Shown in pieces: positions 18,342 to 26,649 of a stretch of 64,000 nucleotides of DNA (position 1 is its first letter; every line of letters begins with the position of its first letter). A model generated the notes under the pieces. It ran no database searches. It saw only the letters and a list, made by a program, of their open reading frames with translations, and had not been told where the DNA came from. Made by a program: the position numbers and the translations under genes. The stretch lies in contig NZ_QWVS01000002.1 in the NCBI RefSeq assembly GCF_003570725.1, forward strand, positions 1 to 64,000. The letters run 5' to 3'. The stretch comes from Peribacillus asahii (lineage in GTDB: Bacteria; Bacillota; Bacilli; Bacillales; DSM-1321).

Positions 18342-18794
18342 TCATGTAATTATGGTCCCATCAAAATCCGAACACTCATAGTATTCAGGATGTCCAGGTA
18401 CTGCATATGTAAACTTTTTACCATTGTATGTGCCTCTCCAAGAAACAATTAGAGTATAGTTTCTACTGAAAGATTGCAAAAGTTGAATCGCATCTTGATT
18501 AAGATTTGGGTCAAACAATATTTCGATGTGCTCTAAACAGATTACATCACTGCTTGTTTCCTTCAAAATATCACTCAACAAAGCATGGACTCGATTTGTC
18601 ATCCGCTTTCTCGGGTACTCCTTTAGTTTCTCACTTAGCAGTAAACTAATGTTTAAAACAGGAAAATTCCCGCTCTGACCTATGTATTGAACAGAATTCC
18701 CTTTTTGATGCTCGCAAACAAGAAGTATCTTATAATATTTGGACGAAATACTTTTCAATTCCTGCTCTATTTTTCTCACTAAATCTGTACGCAT
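18342..18794 (-). CDS. brxF: BREX type 3 protein BrxF with a degenerate P-loop
   Basis: This 150-aa protein heads the operon. Its C-terminal half matches BrxF closely: ICLEHIEILFDPNL (Walker B-like, about 85-98), a TLIVSWRG strand, and the FTYAVPGHPEYYE ending that marks the family. The Walker A position is altered. Where GxxxxGK[ST] is expected there is C27-EHQK-G32-N33-S34, so the first glycine and the catalytic lysine are both replaced. BrxF is described as a P-loop protein, so this copy may not hydrolyse ATP. The ATG at 18794 has a GAAGGTG site six bases upstream. Confidence 0.85.
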   Translation of the reverse strand: MRTDLVRKIEQELKSISSKYYKILLVCEHQKGNSVQYIGQSGNFPVLNISLLLSEKLKEYPRKRMTNRVHALLSDILKETSSDVICLEHIEILFDPNLNQDAIQLLQSFSRNYTLIVSWRGTYNGKKFTYAVPGHPEYYECSDFDGTIIT

Positions 18795-19523
18795 TATGAC
18801 ACCTTCAGATAATCTTTTCTATATATAATTTATTTATGTGATAGAGAAGTCTTTCAATTGACTCTACTACCTACCCTTTACAATCCCTATTACCTATTAT
18901 AACAATTGCTTCTTACAATGGGTAAAATTAACCAATAATTTTAAAAGCTAAAAGCGAGGGCTAAGTAAATAATAACATCTCAAATAATAACAAAATAGTT
19001 CTAGTTTTTTACATTCTCCCCTCTTTCTAAACTAAAAAAGCAATCGGTTACCCGAATGCTTAATAATTTCTTTATGTTTTTACTACCTAATAAACAATTC
19101 CTTATTTGAATATCCTGTAATCAAAGAAATGTTATCATACTTTATTTTCATATTCCACTTTTAATCCATTGTCATTCAATATAAGTACTTCCAATCCTTT
19201 TAACATGTTCAGTCCAATTTACCTCATTTTCGATATTTCTACTTAACGTCACTAGAAAGATGTATTTTTCTCCACTTATTCTAATGGCTTTAGTAAAGTA
19301 TATTATGATAAAAAATGTAATGTTTTCCTTTAATAAGCTCAGAATTTAATATACCTCTCAATATTCCCGTTCTCTTATTATCATGAAGAATTATCTCTTT
19401 TTCCTCATTGTCGAGTACATTCAGGGCAAATACGGATAATTTTTTCCCTTTGGAATATAAAAGAATAACTGACTGTACACCTAGAAAAACTAATAAATTA
19501 GAAAAGGCTGAGAATGACGCTAA
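18795..19523. other. Upstream region of BREX without intact genes
   Basis: About 730 AT-rich bases lie between brxF and a recombinase-like remnant. Apart from a possible brxF promoter near 18900 I see no supported gene and no strong repeat. Confidence 0.4.
18896..18904 (-). promoter_or_regulatory. Possible extended -10 promoter of the BREX operon
   Basis: On the minus strand TGTTATAAT (an extended -10, TGnTATAAT) lies about 105 bp upstream of the brxF start. No good -35 stands at 17 bp. An alternative, TTGAAA with a 17-bp spacer to AATAAA, lies closer to brxF. The choice cannot be settled from sequence. Confidence 0.35.
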
Positions 19524-19640
19524 GAAGACTTTAAAGCTGTATACTATACGGAATGGGAATCAAATGGATTAAGCGTTAATGATATTGTTAAAGTGACATG
19601 TGTACCACGATCGACTATTTGCGCAAAAGTTAAAGAGTAA
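19524..19640 (+). pseudogene. C-terminal remnant of an HTH protein, probably a resolvase
   Basis: Between an in-frame stop (19521-19523) and the stop at 19638-19640, the plus strand encodes a tail ending GLSVNDIVKVTCVPRSTICAKVKE. It reads as the terminal HTH of a resolvase/invertase or similar recombinase. No upstream part in the same frame is found. A terminator follows at once. The family assignment is tentative. Confidence 0.4.
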
Positions 19641-19650
19641 GGTCTAAACA

Positions 19651-19682
19651 AATAAGCGACACTCAAATGGTTGTCGCTTATT
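19651..19682. terminator. Intrinsic terminator, bidirectional
   Basis: AATAAGCGACA and TGTCGCTTATT form a perfect 11-bp stem with a ten-base loop and T-runs on both sides. It separates the recombinase remnant from the convergent 172-aa gene. Confidence 0.8.
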
Positions 19683-19714
19683 TTCTAAAAATACTTTATA
19701 TACTTTTTTGAAAT

Positions 19715-20233
19715 TTATGGACGAGCGAACATTTTAACTTGTTCACCATTATGATAAAACTCAAGAGATAAATCCACATTATACATCGTATTAATCGTGT
19801 TAAAATTTTGGGCAGTGTTAAATGCTATGACTTTTCCTGGTTCAAAACTCCAAACATTTTCTGGACTATGAGTATATCCTGCTGTACCTTCTGTATAAAC
19901 CTGAAAAACATATTCTCCATCTTTTTCCACAATTTTCGTTTCTACTATTTTAATTTTATCTTCATCCTCTGGAGTTATTAAATATTGCATTGAGCCTCTA
20001 TATTCTTTTAAAAGTGCCTGTTTAGTCTCTTCAGTTAAAACTTCATTAGTGGTTTGCGTCTCTTTCTTAAGAATATCAACATCCTTTATTAAATTGTTTA
20101 TCTTATCTTCATGCTCCATCACTAACTGTGCAAGTTGCTTTTTACTATTAGCTAATACATTGGGATTACTTATTACTATAGAAAACAATAACACTGCTAA
20201 GATTATAAAAATTTTCTTTTTTAAGATATTCAT
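19715..20233 (-). CDS. Secreted hypothetical protein, 172 aa
   Basis: The protein begins with a Sec signal peptide: basic MNILKKK, then a hydrophobic stretch to about residue 25, with likely cleavage near VLANS. The mature part has an N-terminal coiled helix rich in charged residues (KKQLAQLVMEHEDKINNLIKDV) and a beta-rich C-terminal half. No family is recognised. It is a single-gene unit between two terminators, and a weak AGGAAA ribosome site precedes the ATG. It probably acts at the cell surface, which is inferred only from the signal peptide. Confidence 0.65.
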   Translation of the reverse strand: MNILKKKIFIILAVLLFSIVISNPNVLANSKKQLAQLVMEHEDKINNLIKDVDILKKETQTTNEVLTEETKQALLKEYRGSMQYLITPEDEDKIKIVETKIVEKDGEYVFQVYTEGTAGYTHSPENVWSFEPGKVIAFNTAQNFNTINTMYNVDLSLEFYHNGEQVKMFARP

Positions 20234-20497
20234 AAAATTTCCTCCATTATATCTTGAATAAATTTTAATGTAACTCTATAAAATTATTCTAACCTGTCAA
20301 AGCCCCCCATCCGAAAGAAAACCGAAAGTTATTTGGTATGCGCTTTTTAGTATATCATCTACGATTTCAATCTTTAAATTGTAAAATATTAACAAACTAT
20401 TAGCTGGTTTAGTTTAAGTGACATGTTTTACAATCTAAAGTACGATTCATATGGATACGTGTAAACTTTACTCCACATCCTAATCAATGTAAAAAAA

Positions 20498-20519
20498 CTA
20501 GAGGAACCTTCTCCTCTAG
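20498..20519 (-). terminator. Intrinsic terminator
   Basis: CTAGAGGA and TCCTCTAG arms with a six-base loop; a run of seven T follows on the minus strand. No intact gene precedes it closely. It may have ended transcription from the decayed integrase region. Confidence 0.65.
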
Positions 20520-20674
20520 GCTAAAAAATTAGCTTTTTGGATCAACAAATACTATTTCAATTGCAGTATTATTTAGGCCACTTAATTACTTTTTATCGAA
20601 TGGTCCAAATCCAATTATTCAATTTTAATCTCCTGTTTGTAAACCGGAAAAAAACTCACTTATATTAACTTTTG

Positions 20675-20866
20675 GCATACCACTACATCTCAAAGCAATT
20701 ATAATTTACATTTTTAAAACAATATATTGGTCACAAACTACTGAAAACTACCTGAAACTACAGTTCATTTAATCATTGGAAATCTCCTGAAAACCGTGAT
20801 ATAAAGTCATTTATGAGCATGTTAACAAACTATAGGAAACTTCGCTTTCCACGCTGGCAGCGTAGA
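20675..20866. repeat. Diverged direct repeat R1 beside a decayed integrase
   Basis: R1 shares several blocks in the same order with R2 (23810-24044): gcatacca..acatctcaaa, ttggtcaca.acta..gaaaactacc, a cc.taaaaacc-like block with gatataaag.cat, and finally the 18-base ccacgctggcagcgtaga, itself a near-palindrome. The blocks are spaced differently in the two copies. R1 lies directly downstream of the integrase remnant. The repeats may be old attachment regions. Confidence 0.6.
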
Positions 20867-20905
20867 ATCAGGGGTGTGAGTGCCTATGCTCCGTATTATA
20901 AAAGA

Positions 20906-20941
20906 AACGGGAAAACCTTGATCTCTCAAGGTTTTCCCGTT
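20906..20941 (-). terminator. Intrinsic terminator after the integrase remnant
   Basis: A perfect 16-bp inverted repeat (AACGGGAAAACCTTGA and its complement) with a four-base loop and TTTCTTTT on the minus strand. It lies about 80 bp past the stop of the integrase remnant. Confidence 0.8.
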
Positions 20942-21021
20942 ATCACTTTCTCACATTCAAATTTTAGCTAAATAGCTCTTTGGTAACGATTTGATAACGG
21001 TCCGGTCACACCTCCTACCTA

Positions 21022-21153
21022 TTACTTGATAGTTTCGTCCAGCTTACAGGCCACTTCTTCTTGTATAATAAGAGAAACGTGCGAATACGTATCAAGCGTC
21101 ACTTTTATGTTGCTGTGCCCTAACCGCTCCTAAATGACCTTCACATTGATTCC
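21022..21153 (-). pseudogene. Tyrosine recombinase (phage integrase) C-terminal remnant
   Basis: The minus strand encodes GINVKVI-stop-ERLGHSNIKVTLDTYSHV and then QEEVACKLDETIK before the final stop. This is the end of a phage-type tyrosine integrase: the LGHS-TLDTYSH block holds the last catalytic His and Tyr. A TAG interrupts the frame at 21130-21132 and a TAA lies at 21154-21156. The catalytic Arg regions are missing. The gene is dead. It lies between repeat R1 and the DUF262 gene, which suggests it once mobilised that cassette. Confidence 0.75.
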
Positions 21154-21292
21154 TTAAGAAATGTCCATGCGGTTCAAGCACTTACCGCATTGGCTGCCCT
21201 GTTATTATAATTGCTGGGATACCAAATAATATTCTATCCGATCCTTAAACCACCTGTGAAGTGCTCCTAATTAGGTTCTTTTCACAGAAAAA

Positions 21293-21321
21293 GCCTAGCC
21301 ATTTAATATTCATGTCTAGGC
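21293..21321 (-). terminator. Terminator of the FRG-DUF262 operon
   Basis: GCCTAG/CTAGGC arms around a 17-base loop, followed on the minus strand by five T, 12 bp after the DUF262 stop codon. Confidence 0.65.
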
Positions 21322-21332
21322 AATTTAAAATT

Positions 21333-22421
21333 TTATTCATCTAAATCTATATCATTCAACTCAGTTACTGCATTAATTTTAATTTTTCCAGTTAGAAATA
21401 CATTATAAAAATCCTCAATGATTGTATAGCGCTTCTTTATTGAATTTTTTGAGTTTGCCCCCTGCTGATTTAGTCGATCAAATTCAATAAGGATTGGGTT
21501 TGAATGAGATATATCTAATTTTCTATTTTCATACCTTATATCTTCAAAAGTTATGAGAAATTCAGCAATTTGTTTACTATTCCCACGGTAATTTCTTTTA
21601 ACAAATAAATAATAAATTGGGATAATGGACTTTTGGGATAGAATAGGTTCTCTTCCCTCAAAGATTTCAGTCATATCTTCTAACAACGAGTTTACTGAAT
21701 ATAAAGTTCGATCAATCTTTTCATCAGAATAAACATATCTTTCAATTAACTTATCTAGATTTGTTTTACTCAAAGACACGAATTCTTCTTCGTGTTCTAG
21801 CAACACGATTTTTGTAAGCAATTCTTCGTGTTCATATCTCCGATTTTTAAATTGAATCATTTCAAAAAATTTATTTGTATTTACAATTTCTTTTATTTTT
21901 TCATTTAAATAACTGTTTTTCGATAACCTTTTCTCAGAATTATTTAAGTTAACCCCTTCATTAAGCCTCAAAAACAATTCTCTAATCAATTCTTCATCTT
22001 CTGTAATTATTTGAACTACATCAAGTACATATTGGTCAAATCGATTTATTATCTTTGGATAAGAAGAAGCTATTTCCTCATAATACTTGCCCGCAAGCTT
22101 ATCCGACCCATTCTCATACAACACAAAATCCTTTGATAGAGGAAATTGATTCCCAATAAAATCAAAGATACTTTGCATTCTTTGTTTTCCATCTACTATT
22201 GAGTATAAATACCCTTTTTCAGTAGACAGCATTCTATGAACATAGAATTTCGGAATATCGAAACCGTTGATCAATGAATCAATAAATAACTGTTTTCCGC
22301 TTAAATCCCATAATCCACTGACTCTTTGATACGGTGGATTGAAGTTTATTTTTTCTTTTCGTTTATACCAGTCAAAAATCGTCTGATTAGGTTCTGTTCG
22401 TGTCGGGATAATTTCAAACAA
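21333..22421 (-). CDS. DUF262-domain protein (ParB/Srx-like, GmrS-type)
   Basis: This 362-aa protein has an N-terminal DUF262 domain: FNPPYQRVSGLW near residue 30, IPKFYVHR, and the family signature YSIVDGKQRMQSIFDF near residue 75. DUF262 is a ParB-like nucleotide-binding fold found in type IV restriction enzymes GmrSD and BrxU, where a DUF1524 HNH nuclease is attached. Here I see no HNH motif in the C-terminal half, so it lacks that nuclease. The TTG start is backed by AGGAGGAG. It follows the FRG gene by 13 bp in the same transcript, so the two probably form one defence module. Confidence 0.8.
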   Translation of the reverse strand: MFEIIPTRTEPNQTIFDWYKRKEKINFNPPYQRVSGLWDLSGKQLFIDSLINGFDIPKFYVHRMLSTEKGYLYSIVDGKQRMQSIFDFIGNQFPLSKDFVLYENGSDKLAGKYYEEIASSYPKIINRFDQYVLDVVQIITEDEELIRELFLRLNEGVNLNNSEKRLSKNSYLNEKIKEIVNTNKFFEMIQFKNRRYEHEELLTKIVLLEHEEEFVSLSKTNLDKLIERYVYSDEKIDRTLYSVNSLLEDMTEIFEGREPILSQKSIIPIYYLFVKRNYRGNSKQIAEFLITFEDIRYENRKLDISHSNPILIEFDRLNQQGANSKNSIKKRYTIIEDFYNVFLTGKIKINAVTELNDIDLDE

Positions 22422-22434
22422 TGTAATCTCCTCC

Positions 22435-23193
22435 TTATAAATTAAATTCTTGAGTTATTTCAAATGATAAATTCTCCAAAGAAGGATATAGACTACTTTC
22501 TCTAATACCTAACATAGCCAACTCATTTGTAATTTGCTCAATATGGCCTTTATGTACGTCAATACTTGTTAAAAATTGAGAGGAATGTGCCAATCCTTTT
22601 AGGGAAAAATTCTCTCTTCTAATTGGGGATAATGTGAAAACACCTTTCTGTGCAACTATCCTTGTGTTGTTTAATGGCCCGATACAAGCAATGGGCCACC
22701 TGTAATGATTCTGTGACTTATAGCTAAAGTTTTGGTCTATCTCATTCATAATAATATTAGGAATTAATTTAGATGGCTTATCGTACATTTCATTAAATTC
22801 AGTATTTAATTTATAAGGTTCAAGACAATATACCACTGCGTTATCATCTTTATGATATTCCTTTCTACTCGTAACCGCAAAAGCTAGAGCGATTAAAGCA
22901 TCAGTTGACCAATCCAATAATCTTGTGGGAATTCCATAATGTTGCATAACAAATAGCCATTCAAAATATGTATTTGGTACCTTGTCCAACATTGGAATAG
23001 CTTTCGCCTGAAATCGGTAATATAAACTTTCCTCTAGTTCAAGGCCTTTTTCTGATCTTAATAACTTCGGTATTAATTCTTCATAATCTTTGGCTTGGCC
23101 TCGAAACCAAAGTAAGTCTTTACCTCCATATACACTTTTGATACGCTCCAAATATTCAACAACAGACTTAATAGGTTCTCCCGACGATTGCAT
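22435..23193 (-). CDS. FRG-domain protein
   Basis: This 252-aa protein has a clear FRG domain: the name-giving LLWFRGQ near residue 30, LIPKLLR, then MQHYGIPTRLLDWSTDALIALAFA at about 85-108, all hallmark blocks. FRG proteins resemble ADP-ribosyltransferases distantly and are frequent in defence islands, but their activity is not established to my knowledge. It is the first gene of a two-gene operon with DUF262 and has its own promoter at 23257-23285. The ATG is preceded by GAGGAGAGG. No truncation is seen. Confidence 0.85.
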   Translation of the reverse strand: MQSSGEPIKSVVEYLERIKSVYGGKDLLWFRGQAKDYEELIPKLLRSEKGLELEESLYYRFQAKAIPMLDKVPNTYFEWLFVMQHYGIPTRLLDWSTDALIALAFAVTSRKEYHKDDNAVVYCLEPYKLNTEFNEMYDKPSKLIPNIIMNEIDQNFSYKSQNHYRWPIACIGPLNNTRIVAQKGVFTLSPIRRENFSLKGLAHSSQFLTSIDVHKGHIEQITNELAMLGIRESSLYPSLENLSFEITQEFNL

Positions 23194-23256
23194 TTATTTT
23201 TCCTCTCCTCATTGTATATTTTCTTAGGTAATATTTACCCTATTTCCCCTTAGTTA

Positions 23257-23285
23257 ATAATAGCTAAAAGTAAGTTTTTTAACAA
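23257..23285 (-). promoter_or_regulatory. Sigma-A promoter of the FRG-DUF262 operon
   Basis: TTGTTA (23280-23285), a 17-bp spacer and TATTAT (23257-23262) on the minus strand, about 65 bp upstream of the FRG start codon. Confidence 0.55.
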
Positions 23286-23809
23286 CTTAGAAAAATCCAT
23301 GCATATTGCTATTTAATTAATATAAACACATGTTTATCCAGAGTAACCTCAATTATTTGCTTTGCCATCACTTGTGCTACGGTTCACTCTAATTAATCCC
23401 AAACAACCTTAACTCAGATACCAATAAATGACTTGAACTCCTATTTAACAATCTGACCCGTTTGCTAAATAATAAATTTTGGATTACTTATTCGTCTACC
23501 ATTGTTTTACTTTCAATATCATTAAACGTTTTTTCGTTCCGGACCCAAAAAGTAGAAAGATAATTTACTGGAAATTAATAAGAAAATACTTATATAAAAA
23601 GTATTTAAAACCCACTTTTTCCATCCCTTTTTCCCATAAAAACAAAAACACCCACAAACATTGATATATCAACTTTTATGAGTGGTTTATCTCTTTTAAA
23701 AGAAACTCCATTTTTTCTAAAGATACCGGTAATCGGTGTCAAACCGATTTCAGAAAAACATGATTTCAAAAGGAAAACCGAGGTAAATTTTGTTGTTACT
23801 TATTTTTTA
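23286..23809. other. Intergenic stretch before repeat R2
   Basis: AT-rich sequence with no gene I can support. Rightward open frames here lack ribosome sites and show low-complexity composition. Confidence 0.35.
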
Positions 23810-24044
23810 GCATACCATCACATCTCAAAACTCCACTCTGTTTCTGTTATATACACTAGGTGTATATTTAAACCTAAGTTACTGGTCACCCATTGGTAAC
23901 ATTTTGGTCACACACTATAGAAAACTACCGGACATTAGAGTTCATTTCAAAACTTACAAACACCCTAAAAACCTTGATATAAAGCCATTCTCGGATACTT
24001 TAGGTCATTACAAGAAAATACACCGACCACGCTGGCAGCGTAGA
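23810..24044. repeat. Diverged direct repeat R2
   Basis: Second copy of the repeat at 20675-20866, same orientation, about 40 bp longer through insertions. It adds extra ggtcac words (near 23884 and 23906) and ends in the same ccacgctggcagcgtaga. R1 and R2 enclose the integrase remnant and the FRG-DUF262 operon, so the 3.2-kb interval may be a former mobile cassette. Confidence 0.6.
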
Positions 24045-24282
24045 GATCACTCCTTGTATCCCAAATGCTTAGTACAGATAGCCAAAGTTACTGCTACACT
24101 TATATATATACCTTCATAACACTAAAGAGCCTTTCTAAATGAAAAAGCTCTTTACCTCACTGTTACATTTCTTATTAATCTTTCCGTACAAGTAGTGAAC
24201 AGCACTCCACATGTGTAATGTGCATGTGGCAACACATGGAGTACCGGTGGGTTTTAAACTAGGATTTTATTTACTTGTTTAC

Positions 24283-25353
24283 TTATCGTTTAGCCTTATT
24301 AATTAATGAATTGGTTAAGCGCTCGTCAATAAATATTGCAATTGTTTCTGTCATTAATGTAATAACTTCCCCTAAAGCAACGTTTATTACATCTTCAAAT
24401 TCCGGATTATATTTACCTGCACTAACCACTAAATCAACATAATAGTCTATGTTACTATTAATAAACTTTTGAAAATTAGTTTTATCACTTGGATGAAATT
24501 CCTTTTTCTTACCGAATATATTAAGGCCCATTTCAAAATAATCTTTATTAAATTTATTCATTGCATCAAGCATTTCTTCCTGGTTAATAATTCCTACAAA
24601 ACCAGTGTTAATTTCCACCACCTTATAATCCCAGTAGTTTCCGAAAGAAGGGTTTTTTCTCCTAGAAGTTTCTAATTTTATTTGGTACGGAGTATTCAGT
24701 AAGTTATTATTAAAGGTATTTAAAATAGCATTTTCGGCAATATTAACGGATGAAACTGTTAATCTCCCCTTAATTACTTCATTATTACTTATTGTTTTTG
24801 GACTAAACGCTTGGTTTGTTTTACTTTTGGACTTTTGTTGAATTGGCTTTTTAACTTTATCCAATTTTATATAATTTATTTCTTCTTGATTATGATTAGG
24901 ACTTCTTCTATCTATTTTTATATCATTTTTAACGTCCAAGTCTACTCGATTAACGATTCCACTATTTTGAAAGTTTTCAGCACCACTATGTATTTGCTCT
25001 TTTTTGCTGTGATAACTGTTCACTGTATTGTCCCTTCGTATATAGACCCCATTAATAAGTGTATATTTTTTTGTTTTTGTAAAAGCCAACTTTAATGTTG
25101 TACAATCTTGTAATTTTTTCAAATCGATTATGAGTAAATTCGGATCACTCCCATTAGTAATCTTAGTAATCTCATAATCAATTCCCTTACGCTTGATAAT
25201 ATCAGAAACAATAAAATCTTCTACAGCAATATTTTTTGGTCGTCTGCTATTTGAATTATGGTCTAAATTCTTAGTTATTTCTTCTGATGACGAATCACCA
25301 CCGCTATTGAAAATAAAATATAATACTATAATAATCACTATAAGAATAATCAT
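24283..25353 (-). CDS. Membrane-anchored hypothetical protein, 356 aa
   Basis: One N-terminal transmembrane helix (MIILIVIIIVLYFIF) is followed by a polar, asparagine- and lysine-rich linker to about residue 200 and a folded C-terminal domain of about 150 residues containing FGNYWDYKVVEINTGFVGIINQEEMLDAMNKF. I recognise no family. With one short anchor and no signal cleavage site, the bulk is probably cytoplasmic or surface-facing; which one is not determined. An AGGAGAAC site precedes the ATG. It lies about 100 bp after a YbjN-like gene in the same direction and may share its transcript. Confidence 0.6.
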   Translation of the reverse strand: MIILIVIIIVLYFIFNSGGDSSSEEITKNLDHNSNSRRPKNIAVEDFIVSDIIKRKGIDYEITKITNGSDPNLLIIDLKKLQDCTTLKLAFTKTKKYTLINGVYIRRDNTVNSYHSKKEQIHSGAENFQNSGIVNRVDLDVKNDIKIDRRSPNHNQEEINYIKLDKVKKPIQQKSKSKTNQAFSPKTISNNEVIKGRLTVSSVNIAENAILNTFNNNLLNTPYQIKLETSRRKNPSFGNYWDYKVVEINTGFVGIINQEEMLDAMNKFNKDYFEMGLNIFGKKKEFHPSDKTNFQKFINSNIDYYVDLVVSAGKYNPEFEDVINVALGEVITLMTETIAIFIDERLTNSLINKAKR

Positions 25354-25457
25354 TTTATCTAGTTCTCCTTTTCTATCATTAATCCATATTAAACTTTGCT
25401 AAATAAAAAGATGTCTTAAACTAAATAGCTTTTAGACATCTTTTTCTATTTATAAAG

Positions 25458-25868
25458 TTATCCCCAAAGCGCCCTCATGAATTTTGGGTATGCTTCGTCC
25501 GCAGCTCTTAAAACAGCGATTAAACACTCAAAAGCGTCTACAGGTGAAAATACTTCTCCATTAAAATTTGTAGATTGTACATTTATACTATTTTCTGCGA
25601 GGTAAAATTTAACAAATCTAAATTCTGTATTTAAATCATTAATTAATTCTAAAATTCTCTCTTTCCTAAGAGGGTTATCTACTTTGATATAATTTGTAGC
25701 AAAAGCCTCAACAAACATGTCATTAAATGCTATTAATAAAGTTATATCTCCACCGTTTTCCAAACTTTGCTCTACACGAAAAAAAGTAACGCCGCTTTCA
25801 GGATTAAATTCTTCCATATATAAATTTTTTTCTTCTAAAAACAGTTTAAACCTCTCAACATTGCTCAT
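25458..25868 (-). CDS. YbjN-like hypothetical protein, 136 aa
   Basis: This small acidic protein begins with a helix (NVERFKLFLEEKNL) and continues with strands such as GVTFFRVEQSLENGGDITLLIAFND. Size and pattern resemble YbjN/type III secretion chaperone-like folds, which bind other proteins. The match is by overall pattern only. The ATG has a strong AGGAGGACAC site. It is the first gene of a possible two-gene unit with the membrane-anchored 356-aa protein, so it might be its cytoplasmic partner. Confidence 0.55.
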   Translation of the reverse strand: MSNVERFKLFLEEKNLYMEEFNPESGVTFFRVEQSLENGGDITLLIAFNDMFVEAFATNYIKVDNPLRKERILELINDLNTEFRFVKFYLAENSINVQSTNFNGEVFSPVDAFECLIAVLRAADEAYPKFMRALWG

Positions 25869-26246
25869 TATGTGTCCTCCTGGTGTAATAAAAATGTATT
25901 ATGTGAAATAAATGTAACTATTCCATAAAAATTATATCATCTATTTCCATAATGTTAATTGGAAATAGATGGACAATGAACAATGACACCCAAAAGAGTT
26001 AGGTACAAACAGAAACATTATCGCCCTTCATTTTTAACAATTTCCTAGAGTATCAACAACAAAGGAGGGATTGTAATTAGAACAAGATAAAGTCCTCTTC
26101 CCTGGTCAGAAAAAAGGCTTAATCCATGTGTTTATTAAATGAAGCGAGCAGGAAGAGTCAGCACAATTACACTTTTATTTATTTGAGGACGATTATTAAC
26201 GTATAAAATTAGCCTCCTCCTGTCAATGCTGATAGGCTGAGGTGAA
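25869..26246. other. Intergenic stretch, nothing intact
   Basis: About 380 bp with one ribosome-site-like AAAGGAGGG near 26061 that is not followed by an open frame. It probably contains decayed sequence. Confidence 0.35.
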
Positions 26247-26432
26247 ATGATGAGAAGACGTTGTTCACATACGTACAGTTAAACCGAGCATGACCTGGAC
26301 CGCTACCGTGCCGGACTAGATCTTGTTTTGTTTTTTTCTGTTGGTTCTGCTGCTCTGATACCAACTATCACCTTTTGGCTTTATCCCTCTGTTACTTATG
26401 CCCTTACCATTTATATTCATTTGTTTAGTTAA
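26247..26432 (+). pseudogene. Small membrane protein gene with an early stop
   Basis: An ATG at 26247 has a GAGGTGAA ribosome site. After 11 codons a TAA (26280-26282) interrupts the frame, which then continues with about 49 codons containing the hydrophobic segment LVLFFSVGSAALIPTITFWL and a second one to the stop at 26430. As it stands it is untranslatable beyond residue 11. The family is unknown. It is the only rightward gene near the recombinase. Confidence 0.45.
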
Positions 26433-26649
26433 TTCCTTTACTTCACCCGGCACTTAATCGGCTCGATGAAAATAAACTTATCATTCTCTGAAAGAACTTG
26501 CTACTGCTAATAAAGGCACTCGAGTTCAGCCGGAGGCATGAACTCCATAAATTCAACTGGTTTCCCGCCTAGTAAGCTCAGAAGCTTTCTCCAAAAGAAA
26601 AAGTCTAGGGAAATATTAACCATAGACTAATATAGGCAATTACGGCCTT

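Noticed and set aside
20484-20945. Several hairpins in a row that could suggest a CRISPR-like array
   Set aside because: The stems differ in sequence and spacing, and there is no repeated unit with spacers; they are separate terminators.
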